Below are positions 12,031 through 23,470 of a DNA stretch of 64,000 bases, piece by piece. The position numbers and the translations under genes were made by a program. Each line of letters starts with the position of its first letter. The stretch's first letter is position 1. The notes beneath the pieces were generated by a model. That model was not told the origin of the DNA. It was given only the letters and a program-made list of their open reading frames with translations, and did no database searches. The DNA is taken from contig NADL03000648.1 of assembly GCA_002205965.3 (NCBI GenBank), positions 372,001 through 436,000 of the forward strand, in the 5' to 3' direction. Source of the DNA: Kappaphycus alvarezii (taxonomy: Eukaryota; Rhodophyta; Florideophyceae; Gigartinales; Solieriaceae).

Positions 12031-12200
12031 CCTTCCAAAATGTCCCAACAGGGGAATGGACAAAAATTATAGATCAGCATGGTGACCATGTGCTGAGTTG
12101 TGCATATAGATCCACTAAAGGGTGGCGATGTGACTCGATAACAGAGGTATTTGCTTCAGATTTCCGAAAAGACACCCAGCGCTCTCTCCTATAGCCGCTG
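12031..12200 (+). mobile_element. LINE C-terminal scrap
   Basis: A short open stretch reads PTGEWTKIIDQHGDHVLSC, then a WRCDSITEVF segment. The GDH-x-L-x-C motif followed by an R-x-D-x-I segment matches the C-terminal motif in the LINE at 42297-44215 (YGDHLLHC, IRHDRQVN). Only this scrap is readable, so it is probably an old copy. The family call rests on one motif. Confidence 0.4.
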
Positions 12201-14668
12201 CAATGCTTGCATGTAGTTAGCCCGGCCATCAATGCGCTTGGAGAGATAGAAAGAACATACCATTATGATGGAACCTTCATACATTCTTTAACCCCATGTC
12301 TGCCTTCTCTCTCTCTCGCGCGATGCCCACTAATGCCCTTTAAACATTCTCACCTTGGCAATGAAGCTCCTTTGCCGAATTACTACGAATAAATGGTCCT
12401 GGTAATTGCTTCAATACCCATTAAATCTCTACATGTGGTGCTAGCACCCGGCTAAATTGGGATTTAGCAAATTACAGTACAACTTGAATTGCTACATCGG
12501 TACTTGTTCCGATTACTGATGAATGTCAATGGATTTTAGCTCTTCTCGTGGAGATACTTATCCAGAATAACGCTAGGCGTCTACTGGGGGGCGGGGAGTT
12601 GAGCTACTCTCAATTCCAAAACCTGCACATACGTTCCAGAAGATATTTGTCGCTATCCAAATTTGGCATTTTATACCATCTGCTATTCTCACCTCTCAAT
12701 TGTAATCCATTTTATCCGACCTCAGTTCAAAAATTTAACGTTTTTCCTTATTCAACCCGCATCAGAAAGATAATTAATAAAGTTTCTATCTAGAAATACA
12801 GAATATAATGACAAATCTTAAACTTCTCTTACCTAAACTGCCTATTCAGCTGAACTCAAGATCTATCATTGTAACAGTGTAAGGCATACCGACGCTCTTC
12901 TATTTGCTTAGCCGCAAATTGCGCCATCTCGTTGCGAGTTTCTTGAATCTTTTTGATGTCATCACCCCGCAACGGATGCTTTTTAATTTGGAAGTGAGTA
13001 AATAAATTCTGACCTTTTCAAAATCGTCATGTAAGCATTTTGACATCATCTACTTCGTTGATAGTAAATTAAAGCGCACACTGAGTCAATAGAAGTAGTT
13101 TTCCACAAAGATGAGATATTTTCTTATTATGCGATTGAATAGCTTGTCAACCAGAGATATAAATCCACTAAGGGGGCTTCTTGAAAGTACTATACCGCGC
13201 GCAAACACAATAATATCCTAGTATTTCTTGTCAGGCAAAAAGCCCATTAGCGACAGAAATGTTCCCTATGCATTCTTTTATTCTGCTATCTAAGCGTATT
13301 TTCTTTTTTATTGTCTTGAGAAAGATACTATTACCTGGGCTGCTGAAAAACTAAACTCAGAGACAGAGCACGGCAAATGATTTGAAGATCGGACGCCTAA
13401 TACGTTTGGAAAAAAGAATTTCTACTTGCATTTTGTATAGCTTTTGCTTTCCGCAAAAATATTTTTTGCCTACCTCAATTGATCCACTGGATCTATAGCT
13501 CTGTGCAAACGGTATGTTTCCAGAATGGAGAGCTTTTGGAAGATGTTCTATTCTTTGGTCGCTCTCATTCAACCTTTTCCTTAGCTATAACTCTCCTTCC
13601 TTGATGATAAAGCGTATGCATATTAAATCCGAAGTCATGACCAATCCCCTTAATAAAATCATTTCAAATGGTGGTGAATTTATTAATAAAAAACTTACAA
13701 GGAAGATTCAGCTACCTCCACGCTTAACTATCGTAGAAAACAAGAAAAGATCGTCTATATGCGCGGTTATGTTTTTCTACCTACGAAAAAATTGCAAAGC
13801 CGTCTACATAATCATGTATATGTTCCCATATTTGTCAGGACTGCGCGCACGAGAAATTTGTTACTACAAGTATTTAATACACGCTCCCTTACTTTTAAAC
13901 TGATTGCGGTATGGCCTCATTGAGCCTCTCTCGCTTTCCAATTTTCGCACCGCCTAAGATTCAAATGCATTAAAGTTGCCTTCGCACTTCTTGCTGCATT
14001 TGATAGTAGATCCGCCGACGCGACGTATCTAGTGTTAAGGTTCTCACGGTTTATGGATGGCTTGGAGCAATGAAATTATATGGAATGTAGGTTAAATTTT
14101 ACATAGTCCAGGGATTATCGCAAAAATGCATAATAACTCACGAATTTCTCATTTGAAATTCGTATTTCGTCCAAATTAAACCTTTGCAAAAATACTGTAT
14201 TCTTTGCTTTTTACTATGTTATTGAAGGTCATTTAATCTATGCGGAGAGTTTATCAGATTATAGAATTTACTAGCATATGTTGTTCTGTAGTATCAGAAA
14301 TGAAATTCGATCAGCCATTTCATTTGAAACCACGTCTTTTATTGGAATGAAATTGTGGGAGATTGACCTAGCTTCAGAAACGCCATGCACCTGACTGTAA
14401 AGTGTGGAATGAAAGGCGGCGGAGAGGACATCTGGACGAACGCCTTTGCTGCTCTGATTCTCCCGCTATCAGTGGCTTCTGCATTTTTCCCCGAACTTTA
14501 AGAAATATAGTTTATTTAAAATTTTAACACTATAGATTTCTCCCTGTCATGTTCAAATGGAAACAAAAGTGTCAGAAGGAACAAAAAAACAAAATAGAGA
14601 GAATTCGCAAGCATTCGTCACAAATCTGAGCGTGAAGAGACCATATAGTGCGTGTCAATAATGACGGG

Positions 14669-14731
14669 TCAGGATCATCTACTGCCGCATCAGGACCATT
14701 TACTGCCGCTCTCGGACCATCTACTACCGCA
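14669..14731. repeat. Three tandem 21-bp repeats
   Basis: Three adjacent 21-bp units (14669, 14690, 14711) share a core close to GGACCATCTACTGCCGC with a few differences each. They end 18 bases before a TATA-like box. The arrangement resembles upstream enhancer repeats in an LTR or a promoter. Confidence 0.65.
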
Positions 14732-14749
14732 AATAGTCAAAGGTAAGGA

Positions 14750-14757
14750 TATATAAA
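14750..14757 (+). promoter_or_regulatory. TATA-like box after the 21-bp repeats
   Basis: TATATAAA just downstream of three tandem 21-bp repeats. Spacing and order fit a pol II promoter, perhaps of a lost LTR. No gene is recognised downstream. In AT-rich DNA such a box could be chance; the adjacent repeats are the only support. Confidence 0.3.
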
Positions 14758-17700
14758 CGTGGAATGGCGATTTCAGCAGCAAGTATGAAAAGGCAATAGT
14801 CTGTAAGGTACTACACCAGCGAGGAGGAGTGAGATGGTAGTTAAGGTTATTGGGTACAAATATTTCTCGGGATGCTCTTCCAGCCCCGTATTTGAAAATT
14901 TTAAAAGCCTATCGTCTTAAACTGTAGGTAAAGAAGGTAGAAAAGTAGTCAAATTTCTTTTTCATTCTCTCTTCTTTTTAATCGCCCCGATCTGGTGGCG
15001 AAGAATACCTTAAATATACATTCGATTATCCGTGTACGGTAGACTGTGGCTACTGTAATGTGTAAATTTTATTGCATTAAGTATCTATACCAGGCCTGCT
15101 ATAAATTACCTCTACCTCTTGAAAATATACGGCAAAAAAATTCAGAGCATCTTCCCAAGACAGCTTAGTCGTTGCCCATTCGTACAATATGAACTGTACT
15201 GGTCTGTGTTGATTACAGAAGCTAGGTATTTTGAAAAGAAACTGTTGGTTTCTCTTTGTTTCAATGCTCCTAGGGTACTTATAGGAAATAGGTGCCGTAT
15301 TATAGCTGTAGTATATACTATTGGTGTTATTTAAGATCCTTCAACTCGATAATTCACAACTTTCGTTGTTTCTTTCTGCAAGCACATCGCTTACACCGAA
15401 ATTTTTTCAACCCAATACTTTCTCAGCTGGAAGAGATTTCATTAGGAGAAATTTTTTCCGTGCCGCTGGAGTAGGCATCGTTTGAGCCCTCGCCTGGTTG
15501 CTTCTGTTCAGCGGGCTTATTTAAACCTTTAAATAAAATGTAAAATTTCTAAAGTACATAATATATACTAGCTACTGTGCAATCTCTTCCCGGTGGTCAA
15601 GGTAGAGTTCCCAGCCTTATTAAATACACAAAAATTGTCCATAATAGACAGTTCAAAAGGATGTAGTCAAAAGTTAGTACTCAGACTAAGAAATGTATGG
15701 AAAATAGCTATTCTAAAGGAAATTAAATAGTACATGAATAATTTGTATGGTTATATAGAGCTAACATATTACTACGCCTTTATAAAGTTTTCCAAAAATA
15801 AAAAATTGTATCTCTAACGTCGAGTCAGGTCTCATCGGTGAAGAATAGGATAAAATTATTTAAGATCCTGTATTTTTAAATGTTCGAACAGAACCACGAC
15901 TATTTAAACTATATAAAAATTGCTGTAAATCAAGTTTGTGCCGGGAGTAGCTGACCATTAACTTATTATTTATATCAATGGAAAGGTTTTTTCGAATATA
16001 AATATTTTAATAGGCAAATTATATAAAATGATCACAATTATTTCGTAAATTCAGTTAATTTTGTTCTCAGGTATAATTTACTGATTTTAAGATAATCAAT
16101 TGGAGAAAAATGCATCTAATTTGGGGCGGAGACTCGCAATCTGGATCCTTCCGGAGTTTCATTCATTTGATTCAATTTTTTTGGCACCATTTTCAATATA
16201 AACCAGAAGTCCCTAATTATTTCAAACGTTCTGCAGATATATGAGTGCATTTATCTAATAGCTCTTTGTATGGTTCATATTTTGTCGATATGAAATATTT
16301 TGTATTGAAGTTAATTAAATTCAGAGTATATGATAAGCAATTTACACATTGTCAAGTATCCAGAAGTTTTCAAATCGATTCCATGGATACAGAAATATGC
16401 ATAGCGATGATATGGTAAAACAAGGCTGCAGATCTAAAGGTCGAAGCCCTCCACTTTTTTGAACATTCAATTCAACACTTGAACTCTGCAAATAATTCTA
16501 GCAGAAAAGGCAACTTATGCGCTTAAGGAAAATACACTTAGCAAATCATTTGAAAACAATAAATCAACCCTTTAAATGTTTTTTTATTCAAATTGGAATT
16601 TGAAATTTTCTCGTGCTCCGTACTGTATAGCTGTACGATGAATTTTCTGAAGCGACAATTTGAAAAAACTAGAAAGATTATGTAGACTGCAAATTATTTG
16701 GAAACAAAACGGATTCCTTTGAATGGTATATTCTCGAAATAACCTTCTCCGTCATCAAATAGCGATTATTACATGAATAGGAGCTCAAGAAGATCCCTAA
16801 TTAGATAATGAACAGAAAGAAAAATGATGGAAAGGTGAAATACGCTGATTAGTATGAGGAAAAACAGTCGAAAGATATATAACTTAACGCAAATGATATT
16901 AGTGTGCAGCGAACGGCTTGTGAAGTTTAAAAGTAGCTCTATACCCCACGTAAAAGAAGATATAAGCACAAAAAACTCATAATGAAGGATTGATGCATAG
17001 AAAAGTTACCATAATATGACTATCTCTTTCGCTTGACATCATATTTGGACTGAGTCTGACCATCTCTGAGATCAAAAAAGCTTATCTACGGGGTTTAATC
17101 ATAATAAAGAGACGTAGTCTAGTCTCCCTTCTATGAATTGGGATTACTCAACTTCCGAGGAGTGAAATATTGTCTAATATCTCAGCTACTCAGCTACCAA
17201 TCCTGCCAAGATATAGAATATTACGTAGTCCTCGGCTTTTAATATTTGCTTGTGAAAACTTATTCAACAGGATTTATTTTTTTCTACGTAAATTGGTTCA
17301 AGGCATTTTTTGACATACAAAACGGCGGTTATCACCAGCTTCTTGGATTTACTGAGACTAAAGTTTACCGTTTAATCCTTTACTATGGATACTAGTTTCT
17401 ATCCATGGTAGCTGTGTCCTCAAATGAGTATGAAAATATTAATAGTAATACCCGATAAAGTAATTTAAGCATACGAATACATTTCGGCCTGTAAATAATT
17501 ACAAAAAACTTACTCTGGAAATAAATATTTACAGTATAGTGATGCTCCATAGTTTCTACTCTACCTAATACCCTATAAAACGATATTTCTTCAATTACTG
17601 AAAGAATTGATACATAAAAATGGCCCTGAAATAGGAATTTATCAGGTGAGAAAAAGTTTCTCGGACTTGCTCGAGCTATCCTACTGTTGGAAGCTGGGTA

Positions 17701-18796
17701 AATAGGGGGTTCTTTAGTAATAGATATGTAGGAAGACTATTTACGAGGTGGAGCCAGGTCTGTGTGCCTGGGGGTCTGAACGAGAGACAGAGTCAGACGG
17801 AACTATCTGACTAGGCTGGAGCAAGACTATCTGTATGACATGCCGCGTTAAACGAAACAGCTGCAGGAGAATTTGTCTGAATTAGGAGGGATCACACCTG
17901 CTCGAAGGTCCACTTACTGCACAGGGACATGCCTAGCCACGTCTTACAGCAACAAAGATAACCTAGGGGTGGATACTGACAATAGGATCCGTCGGGAACT
18001 GGCATGTGTGGTGACAAAATCTTGATAAATTCTTAAATTTAACAATAGAAAATCATCCAGAGATGCCAAGGAGTTGCGCCATCGGGCTCATATGTTTGAG
18101 GGGAAAACTATATTCAAGATTGAAAATTTGAAGTCGCCCATCCCTACGGTACACCCTATAGTCCAGATATCTGGCATCGAGCAATGTTGAACATTGGAAC
18201 GGGGCTCATGACCGGGTGACGAGCGGCCTTTGCCTAATAAGTTGAACTAATATCGACCTAGAGGTTGAGAAGATCGATCCGTTCTATCCCATGCCAGCAG
18301 TGTGTTAGGTGGTCGCCGAAGATTTGCAGGGCTTCTGGCCACTTTTTACTAGAGCAAGGGGTCTGGAAGCGAAAAGATGTGAATAAAAGTAGTATTTAAA
18401 CCAGACTTAGAAACCCTTCTGATCTTCTTATGTCCTAAGGCCAGGGAAAAGGACGCAATGGAGCCAATATTTTGCCCTGTGTGCTAAAAATATACGTTAC
18501 ACCGAATAGTAGAAATTTCGTTCTTGGAAAACCCGCCAAACTTTGCTTCAGATGTTGAAAATGCGACAGACTGTAATTTCTATTTCAATTGATGAATATG
18601 AAGTCATTTGATCAGCTAAAGTGACAAACGTCTCCGCAGATGAAAATCGAATTCAGTAAAATCTGATATAAATCTCCCGCCACCTTTGGATGTAATACTA
18701 TCTTTCTGGAACTTGCATGAACTAATTGATGCCGGGAACCCTGTTGGTTCCCTGAAAATATTTTGCCAAGATGTACTACTTTCGTTTAGAATTGGA

Positions 18797-18844
18797 CCAT
18801 CACTGCAGCTTATGTGTCTTCGCTAACTCGGAGTGATGTTATTA
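18797..18844. repeat. Extra partial copy of the Copia LTR start
   Basis: CCATCACTGCAGCTTATG and the next 30 bases match the first 50 bases of the adjacent Copia LTR (CCATCACCGCAGTTTATG...). It is either a local duplication of the LTR start or a trace of a second insertion. Confidence 0.5.
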
Positions 18845-18848
18845 GACT

Positions 18849-19150
18849 TGTGCCATCACCGCAGTTTATGAGTCCTTGCTGACTTGGGGTGACGATGTAA
18901 TTTTTGTGCTCACTTCAGCCTGAAATAGTTTCTACCGCATTTTTATTATGAACTGCTTATGTCCGTTCATCCCGCTGCATCTAGCTGAAGTGTAATAAGG
19001 TTCGAGGTCAGCTTTTGTAAGGTTTATCAGGCCACTAGGATTAGAACTTCTATAAAAGGATCGGTGGTACAGCCAAAGACGGAACAAAGTACCACCCATT
19101 ACCATCAACGGAAAGAATAACCAGAGCTTACCAACCAAATAAACGACGCG
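18849..19150 (+). repeat. Copia 5' LTR (approximate end)
   Basis: Starts TGTGCCATCACCGCAG. Long matches to the 3' copy include AGCCTGAAATAGTTTCTAC, an AGCTGAAGT block and a TAGGATTAGAA block followed by TCTATAAAA, a TATA-like box kept in both copies. The right boundary is uncertain. Confidence 0.65.
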
Positions 19151-19289
19151 CGAAGTGGTTATTAGCCCAGATCCCTCCACCACTTGTCACTGAGTCTTTT
19201 GCATTCCCTTTACCTTGCATCCCAATTGTTTCCTTCTCTAACCATTTCTTTACCCTTACTCCTTTATTCTTATAAAAGTTCACTGTTTA

Positions 19290-19620
19290 TTGGCATGGAA
19301 TTAAATGGGAGTTGTTTCAGGTTTAAGGGCAAAGCCGGAGAAGATTTTAGTCTTTGGGAAGCTCGAGCAGTGGTTGCTCTGTAAAACAAGGGGGCGTTGA
19401 ATGGGGTTTTGGAGGATATATCTGGAGATGGGAAGAGGTGAGTATCGGATCGGGGCTCTTTGATGGTCGCTAAGGCACGGGCTATAATTATGTCTGCTCT
19501 AGGGTATAAACCTAAGAACTTTGTTCTAACATTCAAGAGAAACACGTTCAAAATGTTGGAGAAATTGAAGGATGGGTATTCAGTCACGAATTTGGTTGCA
19601 AAAGTGCAACTCCACTTTTA
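19290..19620 (+). mobile_element. Copia gag region
   Basis: FSLWEARAVVAL followed by a VLEDISGDGKR-like segment resembles the start of the Copia gag (UBN2) domain, which begins with a L-x-G-x-N-F/Y-x-x-W pattern. Confidence 0.5.
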
Positions 19621-20059
19621 GCTGGTTAAACTAGTGCATGATGGCCAAGAAATGAAGGAGTAAATCTCTAGCTTGAGGAACTGTTTAAAGACTTTTCCTT
19701 GATGCGAAGCCCGATGGGTTCAGGCATGCAAATAATTATGTTTCTGGCATCTTTCGGACTATAAATTTATTCTACATTCGGTCATGCGATTGCGTCATTT
19801 CAGACGTCTTCTGAGAAACTAATCTGAGAAAAGGCAACAGCTACCTTACTTAAAAGCACGAAGAGAGTATTTAGAATACGGAAAAAGTTGAGAGGCGTGT
19901 TTTCAGAGTCAGTCACTCTTCCAATGCTTCGGAAGCTCGACACAGGATTGGAAAGCTAGGTAATCCTGAAAAAGGAGATGTTACAACTGCGAAAAAATCA
20001 AACACATTGCGAAGTACTGCTAGTCGCAAAGATCCCCGATGCAAGGAAAAAGTCCAAGT

Positions 20060-20326
20060 AGCTCAAAAGTAACTGCAAATCTTGCCAGTATGATGAAGTG
20101 CTTGCAGTCAAGGTTGAACAATGCTGTACAAAGTTTTGATTCAGGTGCCTCTGAACACACGGTTAGCTACGAAAAATTCTTTGTTAATGCAGTGGATGTG
20201 CATTATCTAAAGCATTTTATTGTCGGAATCGGGTCCGATGTTGACGAAATCAAGATGGGAATAGAGAATATCGACATTTACCTCGACAAGAACTTGGAAA
20301 TGTTTAAAAAGATATCGGTGCAGTAA
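20060..20326 (+). mobile_element. Copia protease region
   Basis: FDSGASEHTVSYEKFF matches the D-S-G-A-S/T-x-H aspartic protease signature of Copia elements. Confidence 0.7.
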
Positions 20327-21089
20327 TGTTTGTGTCGCAACTGCATTTTTGCCTTCTTAAATTCCTGGCTCTATGCAGATCTCGGCACAAGGTCATGTTC
20401 GTAATACATAGTTGCATCGTTACCAAGGTTGGATCAGTTTCACTTCGGGCCGATTGAGCAAAGGGATTTTTGTTATGAAAGGTCGAATGCGACGAGCGGA
20501 TAACTATCATTCCCCAGATGGAAACAAGGAAACGCAAATATAGCCGCGGTGAAAGGGAAAGCACTCTGACCTGAACGACTTTATCAAGCACATATAAGAG
20601 GAATTCGGGAGCTTGCTCTAAAAAAGGCAGTAGTCGGACCGAATCTTCAAGCCCGGAGAAAAATGGCTCTACCATGCGAGGCATGCCACATAAGAAAGGA
20701 AAAAATGATTTAATTGGGTAGCAGGAGTGTACAATTAGAGTTTTCGAGGAGTCCATACACAATGACCTGTCTGGAAGGATCACAAATACGTCGCTGGTGG
20801 AATCAACCTGCTACGTTATCTTCAGCGGTGAGTGTTCCGACTACGTTTTTTTAGTGTCCATGGAAAGGAAGAGTGCTGATGCAGCCACATTTAAATGGAG
20901 ATAACTAATCGAACACGAATGAAAAGCGCTGTAGCAGTGTTCTACCGCGCGGAGATAAGTATATATTTTTGGGCAGAGGCAGTGGTGAATGCAACAGACA
21001 TCTGGAACCGCTGTTTTAGTCCTTAAATACATAGTAAGATCTCCTACTAAGTTTTACCGGGAATGAAGCCCCGAATGGACTAACTGAGA

Positions 21090-21300
21090 ATGTTCGGGAG
21101 AATTTCACAGTTTCCTGTGCCAAAGCACCGCCACAATAAACTCATAACCGAGTCGAAAAAGAGAGAAATTGTAGGAAAGTATGATAATAGCACTTACAAG
21201 TCTTGGTTAGTCCATTGGAAAGGTCCAATTATTTCAAGGCACATTCAAATAATGGACAACAAAATCCTAAGAACAAATTGGTACCAGACATCTATCTCAG
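21090..21300 (+). mobile_element. Copia integrase C-terminal region
   Basis: A KLITESKKREIVGKYDN segment, then YKSWLVHWK, fits the integrase C-terminal pattern (K-L-x3-S-x-K-C-x-F-V-G-Y, then Y-x-x-W/L). The core upstream is too decayed to read. Confidence 0.45.
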
Positions 21301-21649
21301 TTGATGGGCTGAGATCAAATGAAACGTATAAGGATTATAATTCATACCAAGAAAATAGTAAAATAGAAAACGCTGACCAAGACATGTTTTTGACACACAT
21401 TCCGTTTTATTCAGGGACGCGGACAGCAGCTACGTTTGACGATGCCGAGGAAATGGAAGAGAATATGTCCCCTGTAATTTAGTCTGGAACAGATTCAAAT
21501 ATAGAATAAATCACTGAAAAAGAAAAGCACACAACTGGAAATCAGCCCACTAGAATTTTTCCGCAACGCATTCGCAACCCAAGTCAATCTTCTGTACCTT
21601 TTAATGCAACTTTTGCTCTTATCAGCGATTTAATTAGCGTATCTGGTGC

Positions 21650-22170
21650 ATGATCACACTCCATCGAATCTGTACAATTGAAAAGTACTGATTCGAGGGA
21701 TTGGCGTTATAAAACAAAATCAGAATTGAGTTACCTGGAAGATCACGGCGTGTGGGAAATTCCGCTAGCACAGGATAGATTTAAACCGATCTCTACAAGG
21801 TTGACTTTGAAAAGGAAACAAATAGCTGAGGCTTCTATAGCCCGATACAAGGCTAGGCTGGTAGTGGAAGGATTCTTGCAAGGGGATGTGGCATATACAT
21901 ATGCTCCGGTAGTTTATTTTGCTTCAGTGGGGATGGCACACGCGGTTGCTCTAAGGATCGTTTACGTCATCTAACAGGTTGACGTAAGCACTGCTTTCTT
22001 GCATGGAAAAATAGACAGTAATATTTATATCACATTGCTCGAGGGCTAGGGAGTCAGTCTTAAACAAGTTCAAGCGATGAAGCTACTAAAAGGGCTTTAT
22101 GTTCTCAAGCAAGCGCCGAGGCTCTGGTATAATACATTGAGCTGTGATTGATTCTTTTATGTTTTGAAGA
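21650..22170 (+). mobile_element. Copia reverse transcriptase region
   Basis: Copia RT landmarks: YKARLVVEGFLQ (K-A-R-L-V-x-G), YAPVVYFAS (F-S-P-V), QVDVSTAFLHGKID (the D-V-x-T-A-F-L-x-G motif) and LLKGLYVLKQAPRLWY (G-L-x-Q-x-P-R-x-W). Confidence 0.85.
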
Positions 22171-22669
22171 AATCAAATCTGAACTATGCATGTAAAGGAA
22201 AAATAATGTTTAAATTCTGCTGTTTGTTGATTACACCATTCTGATGGAACTATGTCAGGTAAAGTTGAGGAGGTGAAGGGGTTTTTTCGAGAATAATTAG
22301 ACATGAAGTGCATTGGCATTATGAAAGAATTTTGAGGTCTCCAGTTCATCCGGGATTCAGAGGGGGCAGTTCTATCCCTGTCTCATTACTCAAAGGAAAT
22401 CCTTGACCCGTCGATATGAAATACTGCAAGATTATGAAAAAAAACTTAAATCATTAAGCGAACTAACGCTGATGCGACGGAGCAAGTTGATCAAAAGAGG
22501 TATCAGGAAATTGTTGGAGCATTCTTGTATTTGTGCACAAATACCCGTCCCGACATCTCAGCTGCAGTTAAATACCTTTCCAGACACTCAGTACGTGCGG
22601 AATAGCTCCACTGCACTGCCGCGAAAATGTTACTTTGTTATTTGAAAGTAGCCTGTAACTCTATAGTGA

Positions 22670-22915
22670 GGATACCTCAGAACAGCAGACCTCTTGCTTG
22701 CTTCGTTGATAGTGACTGGACAGTTGACTCCTCCGACAGAAAGTCTACAACAGGCATACTAATATAGCTAGGAGGATCTAGTGTCTACTTGCAGACAATT
22801 GAACAGGACTGAATCGCGTTATATTCAACTGAAGCCCACAAAATTGATATGTGCGAGGCCGCTAAGCATTATTATGGCTACGAGCATTACTGGATGACTT
22901 GGATGAAACTGAAAT
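22670..22915 (+). mobile_element. Copia RNase H region
   Basis: CFVDSDWTVDSSDRKSTTG matches the Y-x-D-A/S-D-W-A-x3-x-D-R-R-S-T-S/T-G signature, followed by a STEA-like motif, both typical of Copia RNase H. Confidence 0.75.
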
Positions 22916-23179
22916 CATGCCGATTTTATTTCGCGAATATAATAAAGGTGCAATCAAGTGGAACAAAATAGCTCTCGTAAAGCGAACCACATGTTTTTCA
23001 ACGGACACTTTTTGAAAAAGCTGTTGAACGCGGGCAAATCATGATACAGCACTTTCCAACTGATCAGATGATCTCTGATGCTTAGAATAAACTATTTTGG
23101 GAGTCAAATTTGCACAATACAGGACAATATGAATGCAGGTGAAGTCAACTGCAAAAATGACAAAAGGAGTTGTAATAAT

Positions 23180-23470
23180 TGTGCTATCACCGCGGTTGAT
23201 TTTTCCTTGCTGACTTGGAGTGATGATGTAATTTTTTCGCTGACTTTAGCCTGAAATAGTTTCTACTGTATTTACATTATGCATTGATTATCTCTTTTAA
23301 TCTCGTTACACCATAGCTGAAGTTTAGTAAGGTGAAATTCACTTTCGAGTTCAGGGTTTGCTAGGTGCACCAGGCCATTAGGATTAGAAAATCTATAAAA
23401 ATGGTCTGCAGGACCCAAAAACGGAATTCAGAACCAACATACTTGTTATTGTACCTAGATTACTAGAATT
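23180..23470 (+). repeat. Copia 3' LTR (approximate end)
   Basis: Starts TGTGCTATCACCGCGG and carries the same blocks as the 5' LTR, including the TCTATAAAA box, but with an inserted stretch. The right boundary is uncertain. Confidence 0.65.

Larger units (their letters stand above)
11131..18848. other. AT-rich, gene-free island (left part)
   Basis: About 7.7 kb of markedly AT-rich sequence, by eye far below the flanks in GC, with only short open frames and no recognisable host gene. It holds a LINE scrap near 12.1 kb and a triple 21-bp repeat with a TATA-like box near 14.7 kb. The rest looks like decayed repeat DNA. Confidence 0.6.
18849..23470 (+). mobile_element. Ty1/Copia LTR retrotransposon relic
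   Basis: Two diverged direct repeats (18849-about 19150 and 23180-about 23470), roughly 75% alike by eye, enclose degraded Copia pieces in order: gag (UBN2-like), protease (DSGASEHTV), integrase C-terminus, reverse transcriptase and RNase H. Integrase before RT is the Copia order. The LTR divergence and well over a dozen breaks make it the oldest LTR element here. It is embedded in the AT-rich island and shares its composition. The outer LTR ends and a target duplication could not be fixed. Confidence 0.8.
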
